DNA from: Undaria pinnatifida
Taxonomy: Eukaryota; Sar; Phaeophyceae; Laminariales; Alariaceae
DNA: 64,000 nucleotides
Reading direction: 5' to 3'
Assembly: GCA_012845835.1 (NCBI GenBank)
Contig: JABAKD010000028.1
Span: 2,878,242-2,942,241, forward strand
The notes under the pieces: generated by a model
Told to the model about the DNA's origin: nothing
Seen by the model: the letters and a program-made list of their open reading frames with translations, nothing else
Database searches by the model: none
Position numbers and translations under genes: made by a program
Part shown: positions 1-9,143 of the stretch, piece after piece
Numbering within the stretch: the stretch's first letter is position 1
How the letters are laid out: each line of letters begins with the position of its first letter

Positions 1-124
1 ACAATACCTCTAGATAGCCTACACTATCTCTATGTACGATATCATACTCTACCCCTATCCTTATCCCCCCCCCCCAGCCAAGCTGCCCCCCCCCCAGCCG
101 AGCTCCCCCCCCCCCCCCACTCAC

Positions 125-359
125 GGAATGGTGAAGTCTTCCGCACAAGGTTCGTAGGGTCCAGCAGCACCGTAAACTCCCTGTCCTCCGGCTCCCCCGT
201 GTCTGGCGCGATGCAGGTGCTCCTTCAGAGCGGCACGCTGCGAGCGCGGTATAGTCTGGCCAGCCCCTAGCCCGACGCCACCCAGTGGAGAGGAAACCTC
301 ACCGTCTGAGCTGCCGCCCAAGCACATGGGGTAGTCCAAGGCGTAGGGGTTAAGGTTGC
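125..359 (-). CDS. S10 carboxypeptidase exon (last visible)
   Basis: The acceptor is a C-rich tract ending in CAG at 360-361. The first two bases complete a glycine codon split from the previous exon, and reading continues [12 protein letters not shown]. It ends ...[10 protein letters not shown] just before GTGAGT at 119-124, leaving two bases of a codon. S10 enzymes commonly have a similar Y-x-x-C segment and then a PY(D/E)PC segment before the helix that precedes the catalytic Asp. A Gly/Ala/Arg-rich insertion of about 45 residues lies between the two segments. The exon borders G/C homopolymer runs (61-120 and 384-400), so indel errors in assemblies are likely here. Confidence 0.85.
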
Positions 360-3300
360 CTGGGAGGGGGAGGGGGGAGAGGAGGGGGGGGGGGGGGGGC
401 GCAGGAAAACAGGACGAGGTTTTGGGTCGGTTTTTTTTTTTGGTGCAGTGTGTTATCAATACCAGGTAGTGCTTTTTCGAATTCGTCCAGCTTCGACATC
501 AAAAAAATAATTTTAATAGCCCACAATATTGCAATTCTTCATGACAACCTTCAATTCAAGAATTTTTCCGCGCGGTCGGGGCTAGGGTAGGAAACGAGGC
601 CGGGAACGTGTGGGAAAGAGGGGAGGGGAGGGGTGAGCGCAGCACAGGAATACGGACGAGGTTGGATTGGGGGTCCGATTTTTTTTTTTTGTAGTGGGAC
701 GGTTATTTGCCAGGGCTTTCGACGGGTCATTACGGCCCGCGCTTTCGGTCAGGATGCTGAAAAAAAACCGGGTCGAGTCGGGTCGGGTCGGTAGGGTGTC
801 CCGAAATCTCACGGGTCTGATCGGGTCGGGTCAGGTCAAGAGGCTTGCAAATTTCACGGGTCAGGCCGAGTCAGTCACCCTGACCCGCTAGACGTAACCC
901 GACCCAGCGAAAATCCCTGCTGTGCATCTCATACCTGGTACTACTCACGGGATGAGCTGTGTCCGAGACGTACAAATACATACCACGCGCGATCGGAGTA
1001 TCACTCACACACAGCTTGCAAATATGAGTTTCGACGAAATCTTCCATCTCACAGCTGGGGTGTATCTTATTTTATTTTATAACGTACATAATTTGAACAA
1101 GCTGAGCGATCAGCGAAAAGGGGAGTACGGTCGAATCAACCGCCTGATGCAAACGCGAGGCGCGCACGCTACGACATGGGTGGGCGCACGTGGACCATCT
1201 CGGGCTCCTTATCACCGAAGGAGCCCTACATACCTTATCCCAAACCCCAAAATTTTAACGCCTTTACAACAACTGGAAACCCGTTTTAGGGGACATAATA
1301 CTTGGAATTAGTATGGGAAGGGGCTTTGGGGCTCTACAGCGGTTGAGAAAAATGAAAAGTGCAGCCCGATGGGCAATTCCATGGCCTAGATAGGCATCGC
1401 AAAAGGTACGCACATAAAAATGTACCGGTAAACAGCCAAAGGGTACACAAAAAAACACGGTACATCGACTGAAAAACCCGCAATACGGCGGTGACCTCCT
1501 CATCAGAAGGCTGGCCCCTCTCTCAGCCTTACTGAGGGCAGTTGGGGCCTCCAAAAATCGTACCTGGTACGTACGTGCTGGTCCCCCACAAAAGGCGGTA
1601 CTGACGAGGCGGCATCCTTAAAAAACACGGTCAAAAATCACTTGACACACGCCTGAAAAACCGGCAATACGGCAGTGACCATGCTATCAAACGGCTGGCC
1701 CCTCCCTCAGTGGGGCGGTCTACCGCCTCATTGAGGGCAGTTGATGCCTCCAAACCTTGCAAAGACACCGCTTAGCCCACAACACACAACACACACAATG
1801 CGCAATCCGCCTTGTTAGGGAATAAGGCGGCTGCCGTACACCCGATACCGCGGTAACAATCTATTCGAGGGTAGCTTATCGCTTTTTCGAAAACATGGTT
1901 GACACACTCGTTAAAATATATACAACCTAGCCCTAACCCAACGAAACGCAACAACCATTGTACGGTGAACCCCCTTCGTCTCGTACACAGTGTGCGTCAA
2001 CCATGTTGTCGAACAAGTGGTAAGCTCTACTGACTTATTCGGGGACCAGTAGGATGGTTGCGACGAACATACAACAACTTTGTTTGGGTACGAGTTCGGA
2101 ATGATAATAAAAAAATAACGCTACACATTTATTCACGCTTTTGTACCTCTCCATACGAGTTACCAGGTACCAGGTATATAATATTTGTGCGCAGAATGAT
2201 TAGAGTATAGACCGAGATCGCCCGTGAAGAAAATTCACGTATCTTCAAAGAGAAAAAGTGCGCGATTGGAGTATCACGTAGCATGCAAAGATAAGAGCAT
2301 CGACCCTCAAGTTGATCGAAACTCACAGCTCACGCATTTTGAAACATCAAAAATAAAATATACATTGGAACGGTCGAACGTCGCAATCCAAGGCCAACCC
2401 AACCCCCCCGAAAAACCAGCAAAACAAAATGAAGAAATACGTTTTTGTATTACTACCATTTTATCTTTATTTTTCTAATTTTTTTTTTTATGGGTTGGGG
2501 GATGACCGGTTGACCTCGGATACATACATCCGTCGGTTTTGACAGCACGTTCTGGCTTGTTTTTGTTTTCCAACCCAACAGAGCGTAGAAATCGCAAAAA
2601 CACGCACCACTGTACACGTAACATGTGGTAGTTTCTCGCTCGAGGAGCACCCCGTTCAATCATAAATCGGGTGGGAAAATGTATTAAGAATATTATTGAA
2701 ACTGTCCGACGTCACAACCCAAGGCCAACCCGAACCACAAAAATCAGCCAACAAAATCGGTCAATGCGTTTCCCTACGTATACTACCATTTTTTATTTTC
2801 CAACTAATTTTTCTTTTTTCGTGGGTCAAGTTGGGTTCGTTGGCCTTGGATTACCACGTTAGTCGGTTTCAATCCTATTTTTCGGGCATTTTCCCCCAAC
2901 CCAATAAAGGTTGGAAATCGCAAAAACACGCTACTACTGTACCTGGTACGCCACATGTGCTAGTTTCTTGGGTGAGCAGTCCGTTCAGTCATAAAATACC
3001 ACGGCTTGTCACAGGTCATAATCCGACTCGCCGATCATGTCAAGCCAGAAGGCTATCTTAATCTCGCGGGTGGAGCGGGGTTGGGTCGGGTCGGGTCGGG
3101 TCGGGTCGGGTCGGGTCGGGTCGGGTCGGGTCGGGTCGGGTCGGGTCGGGTCGGGTCGGGTCGGGTCGGGTTGGGTCGGGTCGGGAGGTTTCCAAATATC
3201 GGGTCGGGTCGGGTCGGGTCGGGTCGGGTCGGGTCGGGTCGGGTCGGGTCGGGTCGGGTCGGGTCGGGTCGGGTCGGGTCGGGTCGAATCGGGTCGGGAG

Positions 3301-6300
3301 GTTTCTAAGTATCGCGAGGTCGGAACGGGTTACCCTGACCCGATCTGAACGGTGTAAATTTCTGAATAGCACTCTGTCCCAACAAATGCTACCAGTATCG
3401 TAGCGCGAGGCACCGAGAAGCAGTAAGCAGTAAGGGCGAGTCCGTTTTACCTAGGTAGGAGTCCATGGACTCCTCCAGCGTGTTGCAAGCATCGAGGTCG
3501 CCGCTCAATCCGTAATCTGCTCCCACGCAGCTCTCGAGCCAGCGAGCGTAAACCGGCTTCGGCAGGAGCTGATCGCCCCAGTACTTTTGGTATTGCGCCA
3601 CCTGCAGGAGGTGATATTATAGATTACACAAAAAAAAAGGAAAAAAAAGTGTTGTATCTGTTGTTATTCTCACACTAACTCGCATCTTAAAGTGCGTGGT
3701 CACAGCACAGGCTCCAGTCACTCCGGAGAAGAAAAATACCCCAGGCAAAAAACAAAGCAAACCAAAAGTGGTACACGTAAATATCATCACAGCTCAAGCA
3801 ATCCATGCATCATCCGCCAAAAAATATATAAAGACAAAACAAATATATAAAATATTTACCAGTGTCTCCCTAGGGATAATGCCGCCTTTAACGTGTGAAA
3901 CCCCGGGGGTGTCGCAAGTCGAAAAAGGGAAAACGCAAGCCTCCCTATTCACCAGGTATTTCATAAAAAAGAAGATCCTGAAAACTGAAAAAAAAAAAAC
4001 AGCGGCGGCAGTGGCGGCGAGCAGAGGACAAAACTGCTGTACCTGATTGGAGCGCGCGTCCGTGTAGGGGTTTCCAACAAGAAATCCGGCGAAGTTGATC
4101 ACGGGGGCCGATTTGTCGACCCTCACTTGGTCGTTTCTTTTCAGGATTTCTTCCGCTAGCTGCGGCATGTAGTGGCCGCCGTACGACTCCGAGGAGATGT
4201 GGAAGTCGTTGCTGTGATCGCGAGCGACAGACGTTTTCGACGAAAAGCGCACCGAACAGAAATAAGCAACAAGGGGCTTATGAATAATAGAAAGCGGGCG
4301 GCATTCGAGGCATCGAGGTGTCGCATTCGCCGTCCTCACTAAAAAAAAAACATCACCGCCATGGTCCAGCCCAAGGTAACAGGGCAGGAGAGGAAGAAAT
4401 TACAAAATAGCAAACTAAGGAAACACAATAAATATTAACATCACGTAAGGTGACGTAAACAGAAAGTCATCGTCAGAGCCATGACACGGGTATAAACATA
4501 GGCGGAACAATAAACCTGTTTGGGCTGCTCGGTGTTCACTTGCCAGCCTACTTGCCGGGCGGCTTTTAACCTTTTTTTTGCCTTTGGCTTTCAAGACCGT
4601 CGTTACGCTCTTCGTCCCCGCCCGGTGGCCACGAGTCCCGAGTGCCTCTGGTACACGAACGAACGCCTGTTTTCTCCTTTTTCAACTTGCGACACCCCGG
4701 GATTTAAAGCCAACCATGTGACATCCCGAAGAGGAGCCCTGCATTTGAATATATGTACCAGGGTACGAGTACCAATGACAGGACTTCGCGCTTCGACGCA
4801 CGAATTCCCAGCCCCACCGAGTACCTGGCATGCCGTCATCCGTGCCTTTCCCAAAACTAGTTAAAAGCACGCCTAGCATCTGGGCGTCTAAGGCAATGTT
4901 TGCACGCTGGTGGCACAGCACACCGACTATTTGCAAGAGCAGAGAAAATCGGGACGTCAGATGTATCATACATGGCAATTGTTTTCTGTATTCGTTCGTT
5001 TCGTCATGGGGCCGGTGGTTACGAGGGGTTGCATATGGTTGCGTGCGTGCTTGTGCCGCAACGTATGCGATCGTATACCTGAACACCACCAACACCAACA
5101 ATAACATAACCACCAACAATAACACCACCACCACCACCAGCAACACCAACACCACCACCACCACCATGACCACCACCACCACCACCAACAACCTGCGGTA
5201 ATGAGGGAAGCGGTCCAGCCAACCCTGCACGAGCCAGTAGTTGTCCACCGCCGTAGCATCGTCTCCAATCTGAGGTCGAAGCAAAAACACGCGGCGGAAT
5301 AGATATCGTTTCGCTTCGCCTCACTCAAGTCTCATTTCTAGGGTCGAGGCACAGAAACGCAGCGGAACGATTATCGTCTCACATTTCGTCACGTTTCTGC
5401 GGCCGAGGCGCACAAAGCGGCGGAATAAGTACCGTTTAGCGTCTGCAGGGGGGGGGGGTGTCCGAACTCCTCTGCAAGCACGTGCTAAACACGCGTGCCG
5501 CAAGGTCCTGCTAGCGTGTTGGTGAGATACCATGGGACCAAGTCTGGCTGGGTAGGAATTGAGTAGGAAAATGTATTAAGAATAGTATTAAAACCGTCGA
5601 ACGCGGCAATCCAAGCTCAACGAACCCAACCAGCGAAAATTGAGCGAAAAAAATCCGGTCACACATGTCGTGTGTCAATTTGACTCAATTGTATTAGCAA
5701 TCCATCGTTAGCTGGCTTTACCTTAAGTTCCCGCGGCAAGAACATAGCGAGCTGTCTCTGCCGGTGGTGACCGTTACAACTACAGCGGCGCATCGTCATT
5801 CACTAGCGTTAGAGTTTATAAAACCTGAGGCTGATTCTTTAGATGGCTTCACCTTGGGTTAAGTGAGTTTTTACGAACCTGGCTGGACAGCGGTGCAGGG
5901 CGTTTCGAGCAACAGCATCAACGGTACACGCCTGGTTTGATAGTGGCCGCACGCCATGGTTCTTGTGCGGACGAACCTCGCAGGGGGTGTGCTATCTGGC
6001 GTGTTGTGTATGTACATACAGCAAAAAAGCGTAAAAGGCTTGCCACGCGCGACACACTGCACGGATCGCGCCCAGGAGCCTGGACGACAGTGACCGCACG
6101 GTTCAACTTGTGTCCACCCCCATGGCGTGTTGGCTAAATTTGCTCGAACGAAGAGACATGTCCGAACACAAAGGAAAAAATGAAAAAACATAACTATGAC
6201 TCAATATACACGAAATCATACCTGGTAGTCGGTGAGGGTGTCGCTGTAGCTGAAGCCAACGCCGCTCGGAATCTCCACGTAGAGCATGTTGGCCAGCTTG

Positions 6301-9143
6301 TTCCAAGAGTAGTCGTTGTCCACCAGGGAGTTTCCTCCGTCGCGAACCTAATATATTCATATTAGAACAAAAATAAGTCTCAAGTTGGCCATGCATTTGT
6401 CTCTGCCTCGTAGTTGGTGCCCACAGCGTGCTAGTCCCCAGGAGTTTTTTATTTGAATAAATAATATATAGTATATTACGAGTACCAACAACGCAGCTTG
6501 CAAAGATGAGTATTGACCTGAAATTCGTCAAACTCACGGCTGACGTCCTTGAAAATTATTTATAAAATAACGTTGCGGTTGTTGTGGTTGTTATAATATC
6601 GACTCATCTCCAAAACCCAATATGCTACCTCAAGACAGCCTCAAGACAAAAAACGAAGAAACACGTAAAAATTGCGAGCGATTGACCCCTCTCCCTCCCC
6701 GCCTCCTTGCCCCCCTTGCTCCCTCTCGAACACCCCTGGAGGTCCCCACGCCAAACAAGCACTTTTGTACGAAAACCACTACAGTTGCACATAGGCCAAA
6801 CAGCAGCCCGAAAGAAAATGACTACCAGTCTGAGTCTCAACATAAGCCACTTTTTCTACATACAAGCCAATGTAAACGTGGCTTATGGCTCACATTCATG
6901 TTCGGACTGGTACAAACAATCCTATTAATACCACCCATGCAAAACAGCAGTACGCACCAGAACACCGCCATGAAGCTACCATCAACACTACCTACACTAA
7001 CCACCAGACACTTTACCCCATGTACAGCGAATGTACAGCGAATGTACAGCTCTCGACCAAAAAACGGCGATGGCGATATTCTCAAGCGTCTAGGAGTAGC
7101 CTGAGCGAGCCTTACGAGTAGGATTACACAGGCCGCATCCGTCCTGCACAGCCCCCTGCATTGCTGTTGTTGTCTTTCAGACACCACTCTGTTTCATCAT
7201 CCCCCAATCAGCAGTGCCCGATGCTGCACCCATCAATTTTCATCGTCGGTTTTTCCCTTTCGAGCCCTACCCAAAGGGTTTGTATGTAACCCTTTTAGCA
7301 CCGCACTCCCGACACGGGGGATAAGACACTTGGAATTAGACTAGAAACATTCTGGGAGTTGGAAACGGGTTTGTTTCAAGTATCAACACTGCTGTAGGCG
7401 GGGGGGGAAAAAAACAGACCTGGAAAGGGCCGTGCTCCGTCAAAAGGCCAAGCATGCCGCTGCAACCGGGCCCTCCGTTGGTCCAAAGGATCTGTAACAA
7501 CAGAACACAAACAAACGAGCAAGCAAATAAACAAGAGAGGACGACGGACGCGTTTCCTTATAGGAAGTTATACTCGTCCTACCGTTTGGACAACGATGCA
7601 CATTTGCCACAAGAAGCACACCAACAGTGCGCGCCGGAAACGAAACTAAAAAATATACTTCCTTCATGAAGACATACCTGGTACACAAGTACCCCCCCCG
7701 CAACACGCGATCAAGATCGGAGTCTCCCACACAGCACGCACATCTGAGTTTTGACGAAACCCTCGATCTCACAGCGGTAGTGTGTATTATAGACCTACTT
7801 ACAAATATCGATTTCCTGAGCGGCCTCCATTATATTCACTTCCCAGACTACCTTCGAACATTTTCTCCTCTCCGGACGGCTGAACGGGCTCGCATGCCTG
7901 AAACAGCGCTTCTCAGCGCTTCTCACATGTTTTTTTTTATATTTTTTCTTCAAAATTAAACACCACCTGTCGTTACTATTACACCAGGTTTGTATTTACC
8001 TGGTACCAGGTACTACGTTGCTGAATCACAATGCACGCCCAGCTCAGCTCAGCTCTACCCCAGCTACATATAGCTCAGCAGCGCAGCGCAGCGCGGTGCC
8101 GTGCCTTGTCCTGCGTTGCGGTGCTGTGTCGTGCTGCGCTGTGCTTTCTTTCGAGCATACAGCAGTACCACGTATGAAATGAAGTATCAGATACCAGGTA
8201 TCAGGTACCAGGTACCGGTATCTACGCGTTGTGTACTCGTCTTTTTGCTTTTTCTTCACTTGGTATATCTCCGTCCCCATGTTTCCCCCTCCCCGCAAAT
8301 TACACCCGTACTGCCGATTAGAACGTGACACCGCCAACAAGCACACGTCACAGCACAGGACAATAAGCCCTCGCTCTGCACAAGCAGCTCTTGGCAATAA
8401 TATATATCAACTCGTCGTTCGCACAAATCATGGGCCTCTTCTTTCTGCCCCCTCTACATGTTTCAGTTGTGCATTCTTCCTTGAGCGAGCGTAGCGGACG
8501 GCGTCAGCCGCCCGCGGAGCGGAGCCCTTGTATATTTATATAAATATCACTATGATAAGGTTTGGTGCTGTGCTCTCCGCCATCCTCAGGTTTTCATTTT
8601 CAAACAGTTATGTTTGGTGCCGTGCTCTCAGCCATCCTCAGGTTTACATTCTCTTCATCGTTTGGTCCAGGAACGCTCTAGCAGCTGCCGCTTCATGAGC
8701 TGCGAAACCGTTTAGCATCTACCATTCTTTCGGTGATCATTCATTGGCTTAGGTATTAATCAACAGTTTTTACGGGCCCTTGGCATCGGAAACTTCCGTT
8801 CGCAGTACATGATGGTTTACTCCTAAATCTGCGGGTCCTGGCTTCGTCGGCCGCCTTGACTACGTCGCGGGCGAAGCCCCCTTACATGTGCATATTTTTC
8901 GTAATATAACAGTGAGTACAACAATGCTGTAGGACATTTGCTAGCGACGACTCACCACAGGAGCGTCCTCGGCATTCTCCTGGGCCTCCATGAACCAGTA
9001 GAAAATTCTCCGACCGTTCTCCTGATCGACGTTGATGTAGCCTGCGAACATGTTGAAACCGTCCTTGACCTCGAGGCCCTCCGCGCCGGGAAGAGCAGAC
9101 CAATCAACTTTGTCCGCCAGAGCTTCGGGACTGTACACGGTGG
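125..9143 (-). CDS. Serine carboxypeptidase (family S10), multi-exon gene, both ends incomplete
   Basis: Exons at 8956-9143, 7420-7491, 6222-6347, 5193-5269, 4043-4211, 3451-3601 and 125-359 join on the minus strand with GT-AG introns and matching phases into about 338 residues. In S10 order they show an LPG-containing N-terminal segment, the substrate-binding motif NGGPGCSG (about residues 67-74), [12 protein letters not shown], and the nucleophile motif [12 protein letters not shown] with Ser at about residue 163. The GNPYTD segment and Cys-containing insertions follow. S10 enzymes remove C-terminal residues from peptides, usually in a vacuole, lysosome or outside the cell. The nucleophile box reads S-E-S-Y instead of the common G-E-S-Y, which the family signature allows. 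The catalytic Asp and His should lie in exons left of base 125. No signal-peptide exon is proven; 10676-10861 is a weak candidate. Family assignment is secure; substrate and location are inferred. Confidence 0.93.
755..905. repeat. Degenerate GGGTC pentanucleotide tract
   Basis: GGGTC and GGTCAGG units are interspersed with unique bases, and the sequence at 800-870 matches spacers of the longer GGGTC arrays in the window. Open frames crossing it are by-products of the repeat. Confidence 0.7.
984..1080 (+). repeat. R1 dispersed element, copy 1 (subtype A)
   Basis: Runs from CGCGCGATCGGAGTATCAC through CAGCTTGCAAATATGAGTTT and TCTCACAGCTGGGG to a T-rich end. At least 14 copies of this unit of about 95 bp lie in the window on both strands. 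Subtype A ends CACAGCTGGAGTGTATTTT, and four longer copies belong to the foldback element at 59.9-62.8 kb. A TACCTGGTA site lies about 50 bp upstream (932). Confidence 0.85.
1256..1345 (+). mobile_element. R2 miniature element, about 90 bp
   Basis: Begins CGCCTTTACAACAACTGGAA and ends near GGGGCTCTACAGCGGTTGAG. Intact copies elsewhere (48576-48668, 56043-56141) are bounded by TTAACCCCTTTA and its complement TAAAGGGGTTAA, so this looks like a non-autonomous DNA element with short inverted ends. TTAA at the termini suggests, but does not prove, a TTAA-targeting family. Confidence 0.65.
1447..1757. repeat. Direct duplication of a unit of about 110 bp
   Basis: Copies at 1447-1557 and 1620-1757 both read AAAAAACACGGT, GAAAAACC(C/G)GCAATACGGC, GGCTGGCCCCTC, TGAGGGCAGTTG and GCCTCCAAA in order. 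A TACCTGGTA site (1561) and unrelated bases separate the copies. Confidence 0.7.
2261..2340 (+). repeat. R1 dispersed element, copy 2 (subtype B, diverged)
   Basis: CGCGATTGGAGTATCAC and GCATGCAAAGATAAGAGCAT are followed by ATCGACCCTCAA and AACTCACAGCTCACG. Subtype B copies share the ATCGACC middle and a GCTGACG end. Nested TACCAGGTA sites lie about 90 bp upstream (2161-2176). Confidence 0.7.
2371..2993. repeat. Tandem duplication of a unit of about 300 bp
   Basis: Copy A (2371-2662) and copy B (2700-2993) align along their length: CAAGGCCAACCC, ACTACCATTTT, GAAATCGCAAAAACACGC, ACATGTG and a final CGTTCA(A)TCATAAA. Copy B carries a 7-bp insertion, CCTGGTA, after CTGTA (site at 2940) that copy A lacks. 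A partial third copy lies at 5565-5650 in another S10 intron. Confidence 0.8.
3065..3350. repeat. GGGTC pentanucleotide array
   Basis: About 50 tandem GGGTC units are interrupted at 3183-3200 and 3297-3320 by a GGGAGGTTTC(C/T)AA spacer. The array is open in several frames (Arg/Gly/Ser/Val on the plus strand, Arg/Pro/Asp/Thr on the minus strand), which gives spurious proteins of about 100 residues. Confidence 0.95.
3451..3601 (-). CDS. S10 carboxypeptidase exon
   Basis: The acceptor CAG lies at 3602-3604, and reading starts [20 protein letters not shown] in phase 0 after the previous exon. It ends ...SMDSYL plus one base before GTAAAA. The conserved YW and the cysteine that follows sit where S10 enzymes have the segment after the GNPYTD turn. 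An in-frame join to the next exon gives YLGNLNPYA. Confidence 0.9.
3602..4042 (-). other. S10 intron of 441 bp with an R6 repeat
   Basis: The shortest intron of the gene. It contains R6 copy 3655-3790 (CTCACACTAACTCGCAT, then GGCTCCAGTCACTCCGGAG, then CAAACCAAAAGTGGTACACG) and A-rich sequence. Its donor is GTACAG at 4037-4042. Confidence 0.75.
4043..4211 (-). CDS. S10 carboxypeptidase exon with the nucleophile serine
   Basis: The first base completes a split serine codon. The exon then reads [20 protein letters not shown] and ends ...[20 protein letters not shown]. The Ser of ESYGG is the charge-relay nucleophile, and the box fits the S10 serine active-site signature [LIVM]-x-[GSTA]-E-S-Y-[AG]-[GS]. 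[13 protein letters not shown] matches the conserved strand and turn after it. Acceptor CAG at 4212-4214, donor GTACAG. Confidence 0.96.
4212..5192 (-). other. S10 intron of 981 bp starting in a trinucleotide repeat
   Basis: No exon was recognised. The donor GTTGTT abuts a (CCA/CAA)n tract at 5086-5192, so the 5' splice site sits at the edge of a microsatellite whose length may vary between individuals. Sequence around 4680-4700 (CGACACCCCGGG) resembles 3896-3910 in the neighbouring intron. Confidence 0.65.
5193..5269 (-). CDS. S10 carboxypeptidase exon
   Basis: Acceptor CAG precedes 5269. The exon reads [20 protein letters not shown], then FPHYR plus two bases of the split serine. It corresponds to the helix before the nucleophile in S10 enzymes (typically a Gly-Asp start, then a Trp-x-x-(R/K)-Phe-Pro ending). 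The 77-bp length gives the phase needed to join 4043-4211 in frame. Confidence 0.93.
5270..6221 (-). other. S10 intron of 952 bp
   Basis: Holds a partial copy of the 300-bp unit (5565-5650, with GTATTAAGAATA matching 2682-2693) and an R5 fragment (5665-5815: CGTGTGTCAA, TTGACTCAATTG, AGCTGGC, TTCCCGCGGCAAG). The rest shows nothing recognisable. Confidence 0.6.
6222..6347 (-). CDS. S10 carboxypeptidase exon
   Basis: Reads [20 protein letters not shown], then [20 protein letters not shown] and YQ. SWNK..N.L.(V/L)E.P.GVGFSYS is one of the most conserved S10 blocks. Phase 0 at both ends. The donor is CAG|GTATGA, and with the preceding TAC it forms TACCAGGTA, identical to the dispersed 9-mer. Confidence 0.96.
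6348..7419 (-). other. S10 intron of 1.07 kb
   Basis: Holds an R1 subtype B copy (6491-6570: ACGCAGCTTGCAAAGATGAG, TATTGACC, GCTGACGTCCTTGAAAATTA) and an R2b miniature element (7287-7375, starting CCTTTTAGCACCGCACTCCC and ending GGAGTTGGAAACGGGTT). No exon was found between. Confidence 0.65.
7420..7491 (-). CDS. S10 carboxypeptidase micro-exon with the oxyanion/substrate motif
   Basis: A 72-bp exon of exactly 24 codons, phase 0 on both sides: [20 protein letters not shown], then GPFQ. NGGPGCS is the S10 motif that binds the substrate carboxylate and shapes the oxyanion hole. Acceptor TTACAG, donor CAG|GTCTGT. Part of the exon lies outside any long open frame, so it is easy to miss. Confidence 0.96.
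7492..8955 (-). other. S10 intron of 1.46 kb
   Basis: Contains an R1 subtype A copy (7700-7800), iterated TACCWGGTA sites (7997-8012 and 8192-8219), a GC-rich hairpin cluster (8485-8530) and a short direct repeat, GTGC(T/C)GTGCTCTC(C/A)GCCATC followed by CTCAGGTTT (8563-8595 and 8613-8645). No exon was recognised. Confidence 0.65.
8485..8530. repeat. GC-rich hairpin cluster
   Basis: GCGGACGGC - GTCA - GCCGCCCGC forms a 9-bp stem with one mismatch and a 4-base loop, flanked by GAGCGAGCG and GGAGCGGAGCCC. A related cluster (GCTTCGCCGCGGCGGGC, then TGACGCCCG) lies at 10096-10123. Such clusters look like mobile GC hairpins; function unknown. Confidence 0.5.
8956..9143 (-). CDS. S10 carboxypeptidase exon (first recognised)
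   Basis: From an acceptor at CACCCGGCACAG it reads [20 protein letters not shown], continues to [12 protein letters not shown] and ends [19 protein letters not shown] before GTGAGT. LPG..., (S/A)GY(I/V) and (L/I)FYW(F)xE are the standard start of the mature S10 domain. The frame stays open upstream to a stop at about 9205, so a longer exon using another acceptor is possible. The missing N-terminus (signal peptide and possible propeptide) must lie in one or more upstream exons. Confidence 0.9.

Larger units (their letters stand above)
360..3450 (-). other. S10 intron of 3.1 kb, repeat-filled
   Basis: No coding exon was recognised inside it. It holds GGGTC-rich DNA (755-905), an R1 copy (984-1080), an R2 miniature element (1256-1345), a duplicated unit of about 110 bp (1447-1557 and 1620-1757), a second R1 copy (2261-2340), a tandem unit of about 300 bp (2371-2662 and 2700-2993) and a long GGGTC array (3065-3350). 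Five TACCWGGTA sites lie here. The intron starts GTAAAA at 3450 and ends in CAG at 360. Confidence 0.7.

Noticed and set aside
3006-3372. Overlapping frames of about 100 codons rich in Ser-Gly-Arg-Val or Arg-Pro-Asp-Thr
   Set aside because: They are translations of the GGGTC array in several frames on both strands, inside an S10 intron.
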